Shown piece after piece: positions 1-9,846 of a stretch of 33,038 nucleotides of DNA. The DNA lies in contig QHCC01000014.1 in NCBI GenBank assembly GCA_003243915.1, positions 1 through 33,038 of the forward strand, written 5' to 3'. Each line of letters starts with the position of its first letter. Position 1 is the stretch's first letter. A model generated the notes under the pieces. The model had not been told where the DNA came from and did no database searches. It was given only the letters and a program-made list of their open reading frames with translations. Source of the stretch: Pseudonocardiales bacterium (GTDB lineage Bacteria; Actinomycetota; Actinomycetes; Mycobacteriales; Jatrophihabitantaceae). The position numbers and the translations under genes were made by a program.

Positions 1-2
1 GG

Positions 3-194
3 GAATCACCACCGTCCGTGGGACCGGCCACACGGGCGACGTGGCGACGGGCTTCTCCGCGCTGCCTGGGCTGGGGTTTTGCTCCATGCCGTCACTATTG
101 CAGCCGCCCCCGACAGATCTGGCTGCCTGCGCTGGCTGGACGGCCGGCCCGCGCCCTCGACCGGCAACCGCTGGGCGTGCTGCGCGAGGCTTGA
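3..194 (+). other. Possible 3' end of an unidentified gene at the window edge
   Basis: The frame ending in TGA at 192-194 is open from the window edge and finishes ...LDRQPLGVLREA, three bases before the next gene's ATG. Third-position G/C is high in this frame only for the last 30 or so codons. Over roughly the first 110 bases the coding-like pattern is in the adjacent frame (positions 2, 5, 8...). This fits either a frameshifted gene remnant or chance. I do not recognise a family in either part. The tail carries the GAGG (186-189) that can serve as ribosome binding site for the gene at 198. Confidence 0.2.
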
Positions 195-197
195 CCC

Positions 198-1115
198 ATG
201 CAGCGACCGGTGATGCTCCGTCGGGCGGCCATTGCGGCCATGCCGCTGGTCTTCGTGGTGTTGTGGAGCACCGGGTTCGTCGGCGCGAAATACGGGCTGC
301 CCTACGCGGAGCCGTTCACGTTTCTGGCTGTTCGCCTCGCGCTGGCCAGCGCCCTGCTTGCCGGGCTGGCTGCGCTGACCCGCTCGCCGCTGCCCGGCTC
401 ACGCGCCCAGTATCGCCGCGCCGCCGTCGTCGGGCTGCTGCTGCACGCCGGCTACCTCGGCGGCGTCTTCTTCGCCATCGGCGACGGCCTGCCCGCGAGC
501 GTGGCAGCGGTCGTGGTGAGCCTGCAGCCCGTGCTCACCGCTGCGCTGGCCACGAAGGTTCTCGGTGAACGTCTGCTCGCCCTGCAGTGGCTCGGGCTCG
601 GGCTCGGGATCGGCGGTGTCGCTCTCGTTCTGGGTCCCGGGGTGGCAGCGGCGCAGGGAACAGCAGCGTTTGCTCCTGCCGCAGTGGCCGCCTGCTTCGC
701 GGCGCTACTGGCCGGCACGGCAGGCACCTTGTACCAGAAACGGCACGGCGACGAGATTCCGCTGCTGTCGGGGACCGCGGTGCAGTACGCCGCCGCCGCC
801 CTCGCGCTGCTCCTCGCCGCCTCCGCCAGCGAGCGCATGACGATCGTCTGGACCGCGACGTTCGTCGCAGCGCTGGCGTGGCTGGTGCTCGCGCTCTCGA
901 TGGGCGCGGTCCTGCTCCTGCTGGTCCTGCTGCGCCGCGCAAGTGCGGCGAGTGTCTCCAGCTTGTTCTATCTCGTCCCCCCCGTGACCGCCCTGCAGAC
1001 CTACCTGCTGTTCGGTGAGCGGCTGGCACCGGTGGCATTGGCCGGGGTCGCCCTCGCGGCGGTCGGTGTCGCGCTCGTCCTGCGCCGGCCAAGGGCCACC
1101 CCGGCGCCAGGCTGA
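198..1115 (+). CDS. DMT-superfamily (EamA) transporter
   Basis: Integral membrane protein of 305 residues, expected to export or exchange a small metabolite or drug across the cytoplasmic membrane; the substrate cannot be read from sequence. It shows about ten hydrophobic segments arranged as two EamA repeats (roughly residues 14-145 and 160-297). The first begins with the family-typical LWSTGFVGAKYGL stretch, and each repeat ends with a GE(R)L..(Q/A)...G..L...GVALV signature (GERLLALQWLGLGLGIGGVALVL appears in the first half, GERLAPVALAGVALAAVGVALVL in the second; each is discussed only as a pattern). The ATG at 198 has GAGG eight bases upstream. It is convergent with the whiB gene, 32 bases away. 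Family assignment is firm, substrate unknown. Confidence 0.9.
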   Translation: MQRPVMLRRAAIAAMPLVFVVLWSTGFVGAKYGLPYAEPFTFLAVRLALASALLAGLAALTRSPLPGSRAQYRRAAVVGLLLHAGYLGGVFFAIGDGLPASVAAVVVSLQPVLTAALATKVLGERLLALQWLGLGLGIGGVALVLGPGVAAAQGTAAFAPAAVAACFAALLAGTAGTLYQKRHGDEIPLLSGTAVQYAAAALALLLAASASERMTIVWTATFVAALAWLVLALSMGAVLLLLVLLRRASAASVSSLFYLVPPVTALQTYLLFGERLAPVALAGVALAAVGVALVLRRPRATPAPG

Positions 1116-1131
1116 ACGGCGCCGCCGCACA

Positions 1132-1164
1132 AGGCGAGCTTGCGGGACTAGGCGAGCTTGCGGG
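1132..1164. repeat. Short tandem duplication across the whiB stop codon
   Basis: AGGCGAGCTTGCGGG occurs at 1132-1146 and again at 1150-1164, an 18-base period. On the minus strand the duplicated unit spells the last codons of whiB (RKLA). The whiB stop TAG lies between the copies, and reading through it would repeat RKLA in frame. It looks like a small local duplication that created or moved the stop. Confidence 0.6.
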
Positions 1165-1429
1165 TCAGCAGTGCTTCGCGCTCCTCGGCCGACAGACCGC
1201 CCCAGACGCCGTAGGGCTCGCGGGCGGCCAGCGCCCATCGCAGGCAGTTCTCGATCACCGGGCAGGCGGTGCAGACCGCCTTGGCGCGGCGCTCGCGCTT
1301 GGTACGCGACGGGCCGCGTTCGTTCTCCGGGTGGTAGAAGGTGGCGGTATCCGTGCCGCGGCAGGCAGCGCTCACCTGCCAGTCCCAGTCGCCGTGGCGT
1401 GGGGCAGGGAGCCGCCGCACTTCCGCCAT
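1148..1429 (-). CDS. WhiB-family iron-sulfur regulator, WhiB3/WhiD-like
   Basis: Small redox-sensitive transcription factor of 93 residues that binds a [4Fe-4S] cluster and normally acts with the primary sigma factor. The four cluster cysteines are visible as C-x29-C-x2-C-x5-C (AACRG, VCTACP, ENCLRWA), followed by the family turn YGVWGG and a basic C-terminus (LLTRKLA). The block FYHPENERGPSRTKRERRAK between the first and second cysteines is characteristic of the WhiB3/WhiD branch rather than WhiB1, 2, 4 or 7. The start chosen is ATG at 1429, preceded by GGAGGG seven bases upstream (1442-1437); a longer reading exists but adds non-conserved residues. Its position near DUF5319 and guaB matches the M. 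tuberculosis whiB3 neighbourhood. WhiB3 regulates redox balance and lipid metabolism there; the targets here are unknown. Confidence 0.93.
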   Translation of the reverse strand: MAEVRRLPAPRHGDWDWQVSAACRGTDTATFYHPENERGPSRTKRERRAKAVCTACPVIENCLRWALAAREPYGVWGGLSAEEREALLTRKLA

Positions 1430-1589
1430 GGTTCTGCCCTCCGAAGCACCCCGACCGCCAGCTTTTTCGGGCGGTCCTCTGCCTATCCAAAGAGCGACGG
1501 GCACAAAGGTGACGCGCACAGCGCATCCCGGTCTGGCGCAGCTGCCCGATGGGCGGCCGGGTGAACCGGCAGAAGCGGCTCGCGGCGGG

Positions 1590-1985
1590 TCAGCGCCGCT
1601 TGGTCAGCGTGTCGACGGCATCGGTGTAGCCGCGGGCGTAATCCCAGGTGACGTAGGCGTCCGGCTCGGGGGCGAAGGCCGGCTCGTGCACGTGGGTGCG
1701 GCCCTCGCCGAGCAGGGCCCGCAGGTTGGCCGCCATCAGGTCCCAACCGAAGAAGTGCTGCTCCCCGCAGTCGGCGCACTCGACGGTGATGCCGTCGATG
1801 CCCTGCGGGTCGAGGGTGATGCGGAACTCGGCGAGCTCAGCCAGGTCGGCCAGCACGTCCGTGCGCTCGTCGTCGCTCAGGGGCTGGGCGGGCTCGTTGT
1901 CGTCGAGCAAGCTGGCCGGGTCGCTCGGGTCGTCGAGGAATGGGTCGAGCGGGCCGTCGTCGAGGTTCACCGGGTCGCCGCGCAA
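1590..1985 (-). CDS. DUF5319 family protein
   Basis: Acidic cytoplasmic protein of about 131 residues with no assigned function, conserved in Actinomycetota beside guaB and whiB3/sigD (Rv3412 in M. tuberculosis). Family landmarks are DPF.DDPSDP near the N-terminus, a C-x2-C pair in ECADCGEQHFFGWD that may bind a metal, and the C-terminal HEPAFAPEPDAYVTWDYARGY block. The start is uncertain. TTG at 1985 gives the length used here, GTG at 1970 would shorten it by five residues, and neither has a clear Shine-Dalgarno. The gene lies between whiB (160-base gap) and the ABC permease on the same strand. In mycobacteria sigD sits between whiB3 and this gene; here it does not. Confidence 0.85.
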   Translation of the reverse strand: MRGDPVNLDDGPLDPFLDDPSDPASLLDDNEPAQPLSDDERTDVLADLAELAEFRITLDPQGIDGITVECADCGEQHFFGWDLMAANLRALLGEGRTHVHEPAFAPEPDAYVTWDYARGYTDAVDTLTKRR

Positions 1986-2042
1986 GGAGTCACGTCATGA
2001 GGGTAAGTCCGAGTTGGCCCGCACCGCCAACCGAACGGGCCA

Positions 2043-4574
2043 TCAACTTGCCGTGATCGCCTCCAGCGGCCGGGTCCGGGCGGCCCGGCTGCCCGGCCAC
2101 AGCGCCGCGAGCACGCCCACCACGGCGGCGACGACCAGGAACGTCAGCGCCTGGCCCCACGGAACGCTCAGTGAGTCCAGCCCCTGCCCGCGCAGCGTTC
2201 GGGTGAACAGCGGCCCGTACACCAGTCCGAGGCCCAACCCGAGCAGCGCACCGAACACGGCGATCAGCAGCGACTCGACGTAGATCATCCGACGGACCTG
2301 CTTGCGCTGCATGCCGACGGCGCGCAGCATCCCGATCTCCCGGCGCCGCTCGACCACGGACAGGGCCAGGGTGTTGACGATGCCGAGGATCGCGATGATG
2401 ATCGCCAGGGCGAGCAGCGCATAGATCAGGCCGATCAGCCCGTTGATCTGAGAGGCGAGCTGCCCTTTGAACTCGGCGCGGTTCTTGACGGTGACGACGT
2501 AATAGTCGTTGGTGGCCCGCTCGAGGCCCGTACGCAGGGCTGCCAGATCCGCCCCCGGCCTGGCTTTGATCAGGGTCACCTCGTCGGCCCACTCGTGCCG
2601 TGGTGTCAGCGCCCGGTAGACGTCCCCGGAGACCAGCCACGGCCCGAGCAGTTGGCTGTCGGCGTAGATACCGGTGACGGTCTCGCTGATCGCGGCGCGG
2701 CCCGGGATCGCGAACGTGTGCATCGAGCCGATGGTCCAGTGTTGGTCCTTGGCGAAGGTCTCGGAGGCCAGCAGGTCGTGGCCGGTGGGCTGCCCGCCGC
2801 CATGCTTCAGCTCGACCTGCAGCACCGGCGCCAACGGTCCGTCGACGCCTGTGCCGCCCACATGCTTGCCGTCGACGAGCGTCGACAAGAAGTGCAGTTC
2901 AGTCGTCGAAGCGATGCCGCGGACCTTGGCCGCGGCGGCGGCAGCCTGGATGGGCACCGAGACCTCGGACTGGGTGGTGAGGATGAAGTCAGCGCTGACG
3001 TTGTTGTCGAACGTCTTGTTGATGCTGGCCTTCACCGATGAGCCGATGACGGCGATGCCGCTGACGAGCAGCAGCCCGAGGGTGAGGGCGAATGCGGTGG
3101 CCGCGGTACGCCTCGGGTTGCGTACGGCGTTCGTCCGGGCCAGCTGCCCGATCGCGCCGAAGGGACGGCCGACGATCTTGCCGAGCGGAGTGATGATCAC
3201 CCCGGCCAGGACGGGCGAGAGGAACATCGCGCCGGCAGCCACGCCGAGCAAGCCGATCCCGATCAGGCTCGCCGCGGAGCCGCCCGAGCCGGCCAGCACG
3301 CCGCCGAACGTGGCCAGCACGCCCAGGGCGGTCACGGCCGCGCCGATGATGCTCCGTTTGCGCAGGCTGCCGGCCTGCATCGACGCGAACTCCTCGCGCA
3401 TGGCCGCCACGGGTGGGATCTTCCCCGCCCGGCGCGCGGGAGCGTTGGCGGAGAGCAGGGTGACGCCAGTGCCGACCAGGAGCGCCACGATGACCGTGCG
3501 CGGACTCAGCACCAGGCCGCCAGCGGGCAGGCCCAGGTCGAACGCGTCGAGGAGAGCGTGCAGGCCGTAGGCGAGCCCGACGCCGCCGGCCAGTCCGAGC
3601 CCGCTGCCGATGACGCCGATGATCCCCGCCTCGACGAGCACGGAGCGCCGCACCTGCGCGCGCCCGGCGCCGATGGCACGCAGCAGCGCCAGTTCGCGCA
3701 ACCGCTGCGCCACGATCATCGAGAACGTGTTGTAGATAATGAACGTTCCGACGATGAGTGCGATGAACCCGAACGCCAGCAGGATGTAGTTGATAAAGGA
3801 CAGTGCGGTCTGGATGCCGCCCTGATCGTCGGCACGCGCCTGGGTGCCGGTGCGGACCTCGAGCGTCGAGGGCAGGGTCGGTGCGATCCGTGCGGCCAGC
3901 TCCTTCCCCGAGACGCCCGGGCCGGCGGCGATGTCGAGCGAGCCGACGTGCTCGCCGTCGGTGAACAGCGCCAGGGCCTGCTGCCTGCTGAACAGCACGC
4001 CGATGTAACCGCCGGTCTCGGCGTCGGTGCGGTACACGCCGACCACGTTCACGTCGATGACGCCGTCGTTCGGCAGCACCACCTTGGCGTGATCGCCGGT
4101 CTTCAGCTTGCCCTTCTTAGCCGCGCCCTCGTTGATGACGACCTGCCCCGGACCGGTGGGTGCCCGGCCGGACGCAAACGCCGGCACCGGCCCGACCGAG
4201 TCGGTGCCGCTCGTCCACAGGCCGCCCTCGCTGGGAGCGCCGCCGGGCTGAACTTTCTTGCCGTGACTGTCGACGAGCACCACCGGCGCGCCGGCGTGTA
4301 CCTCGACCGCGCGCACGCCCGGAACTGCCCGGATCCGGGCGACGAGGGCGTTCGGCACGCCGGGGTCGTAGCTCTGCCGCGGCTGGACGCGGGCGTCGAC
4401 GCCCTGGTCGACGGTGGCGAAGATCTTGTCGAAGCTGCCTTTGAGGGTGTCCGTGAACACGAACGAACCGGCGACAAACGCGGTGCCCAACAGCACGGAG
4501 ACGACGGTCAGAAGCAGGCGCACCCGGTGCGCGGCGAGGTTACGGATCGACACCGTGCGCAGGGCCCCGCTCAT
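2043..4574 (-). CDS. ABC transporter permease, duplicated FtsX/MacB type
   Basis: Membrane subunit of 843 residues working with the ATPase encoded just upstream. It has an N-terminal membrane segment (about 18-40), a long extracytoplasmic MacB-like domain (about 45-240) and a first FtsX core of three helices (about 258-380, including LRELALLRAIGAGRAQVRRSV). Extra helices follow (about 405-460), then a second N-terminal helix, extracytoplasmic domain and FtsX core (about 478-835, with RRREIGMLRAVGMQRKQVRRM). Such transporters do not move solutes in the usual way; they use ATP to drive mechanical work on lipoproteins, peptides or cell-wall enzymes. Its ATG overlaps the ATPase stop in a 4-base ATGA, showing translational coupling. 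Substrate not deducible; no sensor kinase or BceRS-type regulator is adjacent. Confidence 0.93.
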   Translation of the reverse strand: MSGALRTVSIRNLAAHRVRLLLTVVSVLLGTAFVAGSFVFTDTLKGSFDKIFATVDQGVDARVQPRQSYDPGVPNALVARIRAVPGVRAVEVHAGAPVVLVDSHGKKVQPGGAPSEGGLWTSGTDSVGPVPAFASGRAPTGPGQVVINEGAAKKGKLKTGDHAKVVLPNDGVIDVNVVGVYRTDAETGGYIGVLFSRQQALALFTDGEHVGSLDIAAGPGVSGKELAARIAPTLPSTLEVRTGTQARADDQGGIQTALSFINYILLAFGFIALIVGTFIIYNTFSMIVAQRLRELALLRAIGAGRAQVRRSVLVEAGIIGVIGSGLGLAGGVGLAYGLHALLDAFDLGLPAGGLVLSPRTVIVALLVGTGVTLLSANAPARRAGKIPPVAAMREEFASMQAGSLRKRSIIGAAVTALGVLATFGGVLAGSGGSAASLIGIGLLGVAAGAMFLSPVLAGVIITPLGKIVGRPFGAIGQLARTNAVRNPRRTAATAFALTLGLLLVSGIAVIGSSVKASINKTFDNNVSADFILTTQSEVSVPIQAAAAAAKVRGIASTTELHFLSTLVDGKHVGGTGVDGPLAPVLQVELKHGGGQPTGHDLLASETFAKDQHWTIGSMHTFAIPGRAAISETVTGIYADSQLLGPWLVSGDVYRALTPRHEWADEVTLIKARPGADLAALRTGLERATNDYYVVTVKNRAEFKGQLASQINGLIGLIYALLALAIIIAILGIVNTLALSVVERRREIGMLRAVGMQRKQVRRMIYVESLLIAVFGALLGLGLGLVYGPLFTRTLRGQGLDSLSVPWGQALTFLVVAAVVGVLAALWPGSRAARTRPLEAITAS

Positions 4575-5332
4575 CGCTCCAACTCCTTCATGCGGTCGAG
4601 GACGGTGTCAGCGGTCGGCGCTCGAAGTTCGTCGACGATCCGGCCGTCGGCGAGGAACAGCACGCGATCGGCGTAGCCGGCGGCGCGGGCGTCGTGGGTG
4701 ACCATCACGACCGTCTGACCGAGCTCGTCGACCGAGCGCCGCAGGATGCCCATGACCTCGCCGCTGGATCGCGAATCGAGGTTCCCGGTCGGCTCGTCGC
4801 CGAAGATGATCTCCGGCCGGCTGGCGAGGGCTCGGCCGACCGCCACCCGCTGCTGCTGGCCGCCGGAGAGTTCGCTGGGGCGGTGGTGCAGGCGGTCGGT
4901 GAGCCCGAGGGTCGTGACGACCGTGTCCAGCCAGGTCTGGTCGGGCTTGCGACCGGCGATCGCGATCGGCAGCGTGATGTTCTCCAACGCTGTCAGGGTC
5001 GGGACGAGGTTGAACGACTGGAACACGAAGCCGATCCGGTCGCGGCGTAGCGCAGTCATCTTCTTGTCCGACAGCCCGGACAGCTCGACCTCGCCGATCG
5101 AGACCGAGCCCGAGGTGACGGTGTCCAGGCCGGCTAGGCAGTGCATGAGCGTCGACTTGCCCGATCCGGAGGGCCCCATGATGGCGGTGAATTCACCGCG
5201 CAGGACCTCGATGCTCACCCCGTCCAGGGCCCGCACCGCGGTATCGCCGGAGCCGTAGAGCTTCACGATGTCGGCCGCGGACGCGACCACGAGCGAGGAG
5301 ACTGCGGGGGAGGCGGTGCGGACGTCCGTCAT
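4571..5332 (-). CDS. ABC transporter ATP-binding protein, MacB/LolD-like
   Basis: Cytoplasmic ATPase of 253 residues that powers the FtsX-type permease. All nucleotide-binding motifs are present: Walker A GPSGSGKST (53-61), Q-loop FVFQSFNL (102-109), signature LSGGQQQR (155-162), Walker B IIFGDEPTGNLD (175-186) and switch His213 (VTHD). The start taken is ATG at 5332; upstream in-frame sequence is proline/arginine-rich and not conserved-looking. The gene is divergent from guaB, sharing a 138-base intergenic region. Confidence 0.93.
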   Translation of the reverse strand: MTDVRTASPAVSSLVVASAADIVKLYGSGDTAVRALDGVSIEVLRGEFTAIMGPSGSGKSTLMHCLAGLDTVTSGSVSIGEVELSGLSDKKMTALRRDRIGFVFQSFNLVPTLTALENITLPIAIAGRKPDQTWLDTVVTTLGLTDRLHHRPSELSGGQQQRVAVGRALASRPEIIFGDEPTGNLDSRSSGEVMGILRRSVDELGQTVVMVTHDARAAGYADRVLFLADGRIVDELRAPTADTVLDRMKELER

Positions 5333-5395
5333 GGCCCTAGCCTGTCGGCGATCGGTGCCCGAGCACCACTGGGATTCCCCCCGAATCGACCCTGA

Positions 5396-6994
<1,599 letters not shown>

Positions 6995-7064
6995 ACTGGC
7001 TGGCTGCTCACGATGAGTACATCGACTCAGGCCGCGCCGTCGGGTCGCCTGCGACGCTCACAGC

Positions 7065-7976
7065 ATGACAACCAACGGAAGCACTCAGGACATCCCGCCG
7101 CTGTCCGGTCGCGTGCGATGGGCGGAGGGTGGAGGTTATTTCGGCGCCGCGCTGACCGCTGCCGCGGGCCTGGAACTCGTCGGGCAGTCGTGGGACAGCT
7201 TCGACCGGTCTGGTCACGTCGCGTTGCTCGGCGGTATCGGCTTGACGCTGCTCGTCGCCGGTGCGGTGATCGGGGGTGTCACCATCGCTGGCCTGCGAGC
7301 CGTCGGCCATACGGGTAGTTCGGCGAGACGGCGACTGGTGAGCACCCTGTTCACGTTCGCCTCCGTGCCTGTAGCCGCAGCCGTGGCGGTCTTCATGGTC
7401 GGCGAGCACAGCGGCGCGGCCATCGCGGCCAGCGGGGCCGGCCTGGCCGTCGCCGGCATCGGGTACGCGCTCGTGCCCTCTCTGCTCGGCCAGTTGGTCA
7501 CGTGGTTGGGCGCCTACGCCGTCCTCAGTTCGGTGATCGACAAGACGGGTTCCGACGACTACCACGTGCAGGCTGTGCAAGGGGCGCTCGCGATCCTCGT
7601 GCTCGGCGTCGTGTGGGCCGGGCTGGCGCGGGTCAAGGTGTTCGCCGAGACCTACACCGCGTACGGCGTGGGGGCGGCAAGCGCCCTGAACGGCGCGCAG
7701 ACTCTGCTGTCGGACGAGCGCACGTGGTCCTATGCCCTCACCGCCCTCGTCGCCGTCGCGTGCTTCGCCGGGTTCGGCGCGGCGCGGAACTGGCTCGTCC
7801 TGGCGACCGGAATGCTGGCCACGCTGCTCGTCGTTCCCGAGGCACTGGCTGACTGGACCGGAAGCGATGTTGGTGGCGCCGTCGGATTTCTCATCGTCGG
7901 TGTGGCCACTCTTGCGGCCAGCAGTCTTGGCCTCGGGCGGCGCCGTCACGGTCCCCGGTACCCGGTCGGCGTGTGA
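7065..7976 (+). CDS. Uncharacterised integral membrane protein
   Basis: Predicted membrane protein of 303 residues with about eight hydrophobic segments (for instance around 52-73, 95-108, 115-155, 173-190, 222-240, 245-260 and 272-290). It has a soluble N-terminus of some 25 residues and a basic C-terminus (GLGRRRHGPRYPVGV). I recognise no domain, and no catalytic or ligand motif stands out. Codon use is typical of its neighbours. ATG 7065 has no clear ribosome binding site. It lies 70 bases after guaB in the same direction, and a hairpin follows its stop. Confidence 0.7.
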   Translation: MTTNGSTQDIPPLSGRVRWAEGGGYFGAALTAAAGLELVGQSWDSFDRSGHVALLGGIGLTLLVAGAVIGGVTIAGLRAVGHTGSSARRRLVSTLFTFASVPVAAAVAVFMVGEHSGAAIAASGAGLAVAGIGYALVPSLLGQLVTWLGAYAVLSSVIDKTGSDDYHVQAVQGALAILVLGVVWAGLARVKVFAETYTAYGVGAASALNGAQTLLSDERTWSYALTALVAVACFAGFGAARNWLVLATGMLATLLVVPEALADWTGSDVGGAVGFLIVGVATLAASSLGLGRRRHGPRYPVGV

Positions 7977-8007
7977 TCGGGCCGCTGAGCCTTTTCAATG
8001 CTCGACT

Positions 8008-8046
8008 CGTCCGCCGCGTAGACCACTTGGGTCGGCGCGGCGGACG
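8008..8046 (+). terminator. Hairpin between convergent genes
   Basis: An 11-bp perfect inverted repeat (CGTCCGCCGCG at 8008-8018, CGCGGCGGACG at 8036-8046) with a 17-base loop, followed by TTTC on the plus strand. It sits between the stops of the membrane-protein gene (+) and the MmcQ/YjbR gene (-), where a terminator is expected. Confidence 0.55.
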
Positions 8047-8058
8047 TTTCTGTCCGAC

Positions 8059-8406
8059 CTACGAGTCGGGGCCGAGGTATTCCGCAGCAACGCGCTTGGG
8101 GACGCACATCCGCCACGCGTCGATCACCAGCTCGCGCAGCTCGGTCTCGTCGATCGCGGCCAGCCGGACCCGGATCCAGTTGTAGCGTTCGTCGGAGCGG
8201 ACCGGCATCAAGAAGGTTTCCGGTTCGGCGGCGACCAGGGTCGCACGTTCCTCCTTGGGGAAGGCGAAGCCCATCACCGTCTCGTCCGCCGACAAGGAGA
8301 CATAGACGATGCGGCCGACCCGGAACTTCACCCGGTCGTTCACCAGCGCTTCGTGGGTACGCGGAAGGGATACCGCGATCCGGCGGACGTCGTCGGCGGT
8401 GACCAC
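8059..8406 (-). CDS. MmcQ/YjbR (DUF419) family protein
   Basis: Small protein of about 115 residues of the MmcQ/YjbR fold, often annotated as DNA-binding though its biochemical role is unproven. Diagnostic features are the N-terminal VTADDVRRIAVSLPRTHEA, the central RVGRIVYVSLSADE strand pair, the F.MPVRSDERYNWIRVRL block and the C-terminal LRELVIDAWRMCVPKRV helix. Start taken as GTG 8406, which has GAGGG eight bases upstream and gives the family-typical N-terminus; a TTG at 8445 would add 13 residues. Convergent with the preceding membrane protein and divergent from guaB3. Confidence 0.85.
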   Translation of the reverse strand: MVTADDVRRIAVSLPRTHEALVNDRVKFRVGRIVYVSLSADETVMGFAFPKEERATLVAAEPETFLMPVRSDERYNWIRVRLAAIDETELRELVIDAWRMCVPKRVAAEYLGPDS

Positions 8407-8725
8407 GGGCTCAGCCCTCGCCTGCGCGGCCGTACGCGTCGGCAATCACGAACAGGCCATTCGCATCGAGCATCGGGCGATGGTGGCACCGGCCACCGAC
8501 AACGGTCGCACGCCGGCACTCGGGCGGCCGCCTCGATTGTCCGGCGCGGTCCCCGACCGGCGCCGCCCGATGATCGCTGGGCCCATGTTTTCCCCGCTGG
8601 GCGCCGGTTGGACGACGGCGGCCTCACACCGACGTCCGGCGGGAAACAGGATCTCTGGGTCGGTCGGTCGCGGCCACAAGCCGGTGTGCGGACGGCCACC
8701 TCGGCGGTACGGCAGACTCGGGGGC
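8407..8725. other. 319-base divergent intergenic region
   Basis: This separates the minus-strand MmcQ/YjbR gene from guaB3 and should hold both promoters, though I see no convincing -35/-10 pair. No coding frame looks real. It contains TGTTTTCCCCGCTGG (8586-8600), identical to part of the repeat after guaB3, and a loosely complementary CCGGCGGGAAACA about 40 bases later (ending near 8649). Together these look like a decayed copy of that palindromic element. Confidence 0.4.
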
Positions 8726-9841
8726 ATGCCGGAGACCGTGGAGATCGGGCTGGGCCGCAGCGCCCGCCGTGGCTACCACCTCGATGAGATCGCGCTGGTG
8801 CCGACGCGGCGCACCCGCGGCTCGGCCGTCGTGTCGACGGCGTGGCAGATCGACGCGCACACGTTCACGTTGCCCCTGGTGGTCGCTCCGTCCGACGCGG
8901 TGGTCTCACCCGACTCGGCATTGGAGATCGAACGCCTCGGCGGTCTGGCCGTCCTCGACGGCGAGGGGCTGTGGGCGCGATACGACGACGCGGCCGCCGA
9001 GCTGCGCGCCCTCGACGGTGAGACCGCCACCTTGCAGCGCGTCTATGCCAAGCCCGTCTCACCGGAACTGCTGCGGCGCCGGGTCGCCGAGCTGCGCGCC
9101 GCTGGGGTGCGGGTCGCGGTGCGGCTGTCCCCGCAGCACACCGCCGAGCTCGCGCCGCACGTGCTCGCCGAAGGCGTCGACCTGCTGGTCATCCAGGGCA
9201 CCGTGATCTCGGCCGAACACGTGGCCGAGGGAGACACGCCGGGGCTGAACCTCAAGACGTTCATCGCAGACCTCGACGTGCCGGTGTTGGTAGGCGGCTG
9301 CACGAACCACCAGACCGCGCTTCACCTGATGCGCACCGGAGCAGCCGGCGTGATCATCGGCTACGGCGCGCACCTGGGCTCCACCACGCATTCCGCGCTG
9401 GGCATCGACGTGCCGATGGCCACCGCCCTGGTCGATGCCGCCACGGCCCGGCGCGACTACCTGGACGAGACCGGCGGGCGCTATGTGCACCTGGTGGCCT
9501 ACGGTGACCTCTCGACCGGCGGCGACATCGCCAAGGCGCTGGCCTGTGGTGCCGACGCCGTGATGCTCGGCGACGCGCTCGCTGCCGCCGAGCAGGCGCC
9601 CGGCGACGGCCACTATTGGGACGCGACGGCCGCCCACCCGCGGGTGCCGCGCTCGGTTGTCACCGGGCTGGCCGACGCCGACCGGCCCAGCCTCGAGGAA
9701 CTGTTGGTCGGCCCCACCGCCGACCCGAGCGGTGAGCGCAACCTGTTCGGCGCGCTGCGCCGGGTCATGGGCAAGTGCGGATACTCGACCGTCAAGGAAT
9801 TCCAGAAAGCCGAACTCATCATCACCGGAACCCCGCGATGA
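8726..9841 (+). CDS. guaB3: GuaB3 family IMP dehydrogenase-related protein
   Basis: TIM-barrel protein of 371 residues related to IMP dehydrogenase, without CBS domains. It follows the actinobacterial GuaB3 pattern closely: VEIGLGRSARRGYHLDEIALVPTRRTR at the start (pattern only), LLVIQGT, LNLKTF, HLMRTGAAGVIIGYG, ARRDYLDETGGRYVH, GGDIAKALACGADAVMLG and the C-terminal KCGYSTVKEFQKAEL. The loop that carries the catalytic cysteine in GuaB reads GYGAHLGSTTHS here and has no cysteine, so XMP synthesis by the usual thioimidate route is not expected. A related cyanobacterial protein has been described as a GMP reductase, but the role in Actinomycetota is open. ATG 8726 follows a GGGGG run. Located downstream of guaB as in mycobacteria. 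Confidence 0.92.
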   Translation: MPETVEIGLGRSARRGYHLDEIALVPTRRTRGSAVVSTAWQIDAHTFTLPLVVAPSDAVVSPDSALEIERLGGLAVLDGEGLWARYDDAAAELRALDGETATLQRVYAKPVSPELLRRRVAELRAAGVRVAVRLSPQHTAELAPHVLAEGVDLLVIQGTVISAEHVAEGDTPGLNLKTFIADLDVPVLVGGCTNHQTALHLMRTGAAGVIIGYGAHLGSTTHSALGIDVPMATALVDAATARRDYLDETGGRYVHLVAYGDLSTGGDIAKALACGADAVMLGDALAAAEQAPGDGHYWDATAAHPRVPRSVVTGLADADRPSLEELLVGPTADPSGERNLFGALRRVMGKCGYSTVKEFQKAELIITGTPR

Positions 9842-9846
9842 GCGCT

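Noticed and set aside
2013-2041. Terminator between the ABC permease and DUF5319
   Set aside because: Only a 6-bp stem (GGCCCG/CGGGCC) with a 14-base loop and no T-run; not distinguishable from chance at this GC content.
3558-4676. Plus-strand frame opposite the ABC permease
   Set aside because: Antisense of conserved FtsX-type permease; no motif.
7008-7949. Long minus-strand open frame opposite the membrane-protein gene
   Set aside because: Low-complexity, Arg/Asp/Gly-rich translation typical of the antisense of a high-GC gene; the plus-strand frame has coherent hydrophobic segments.
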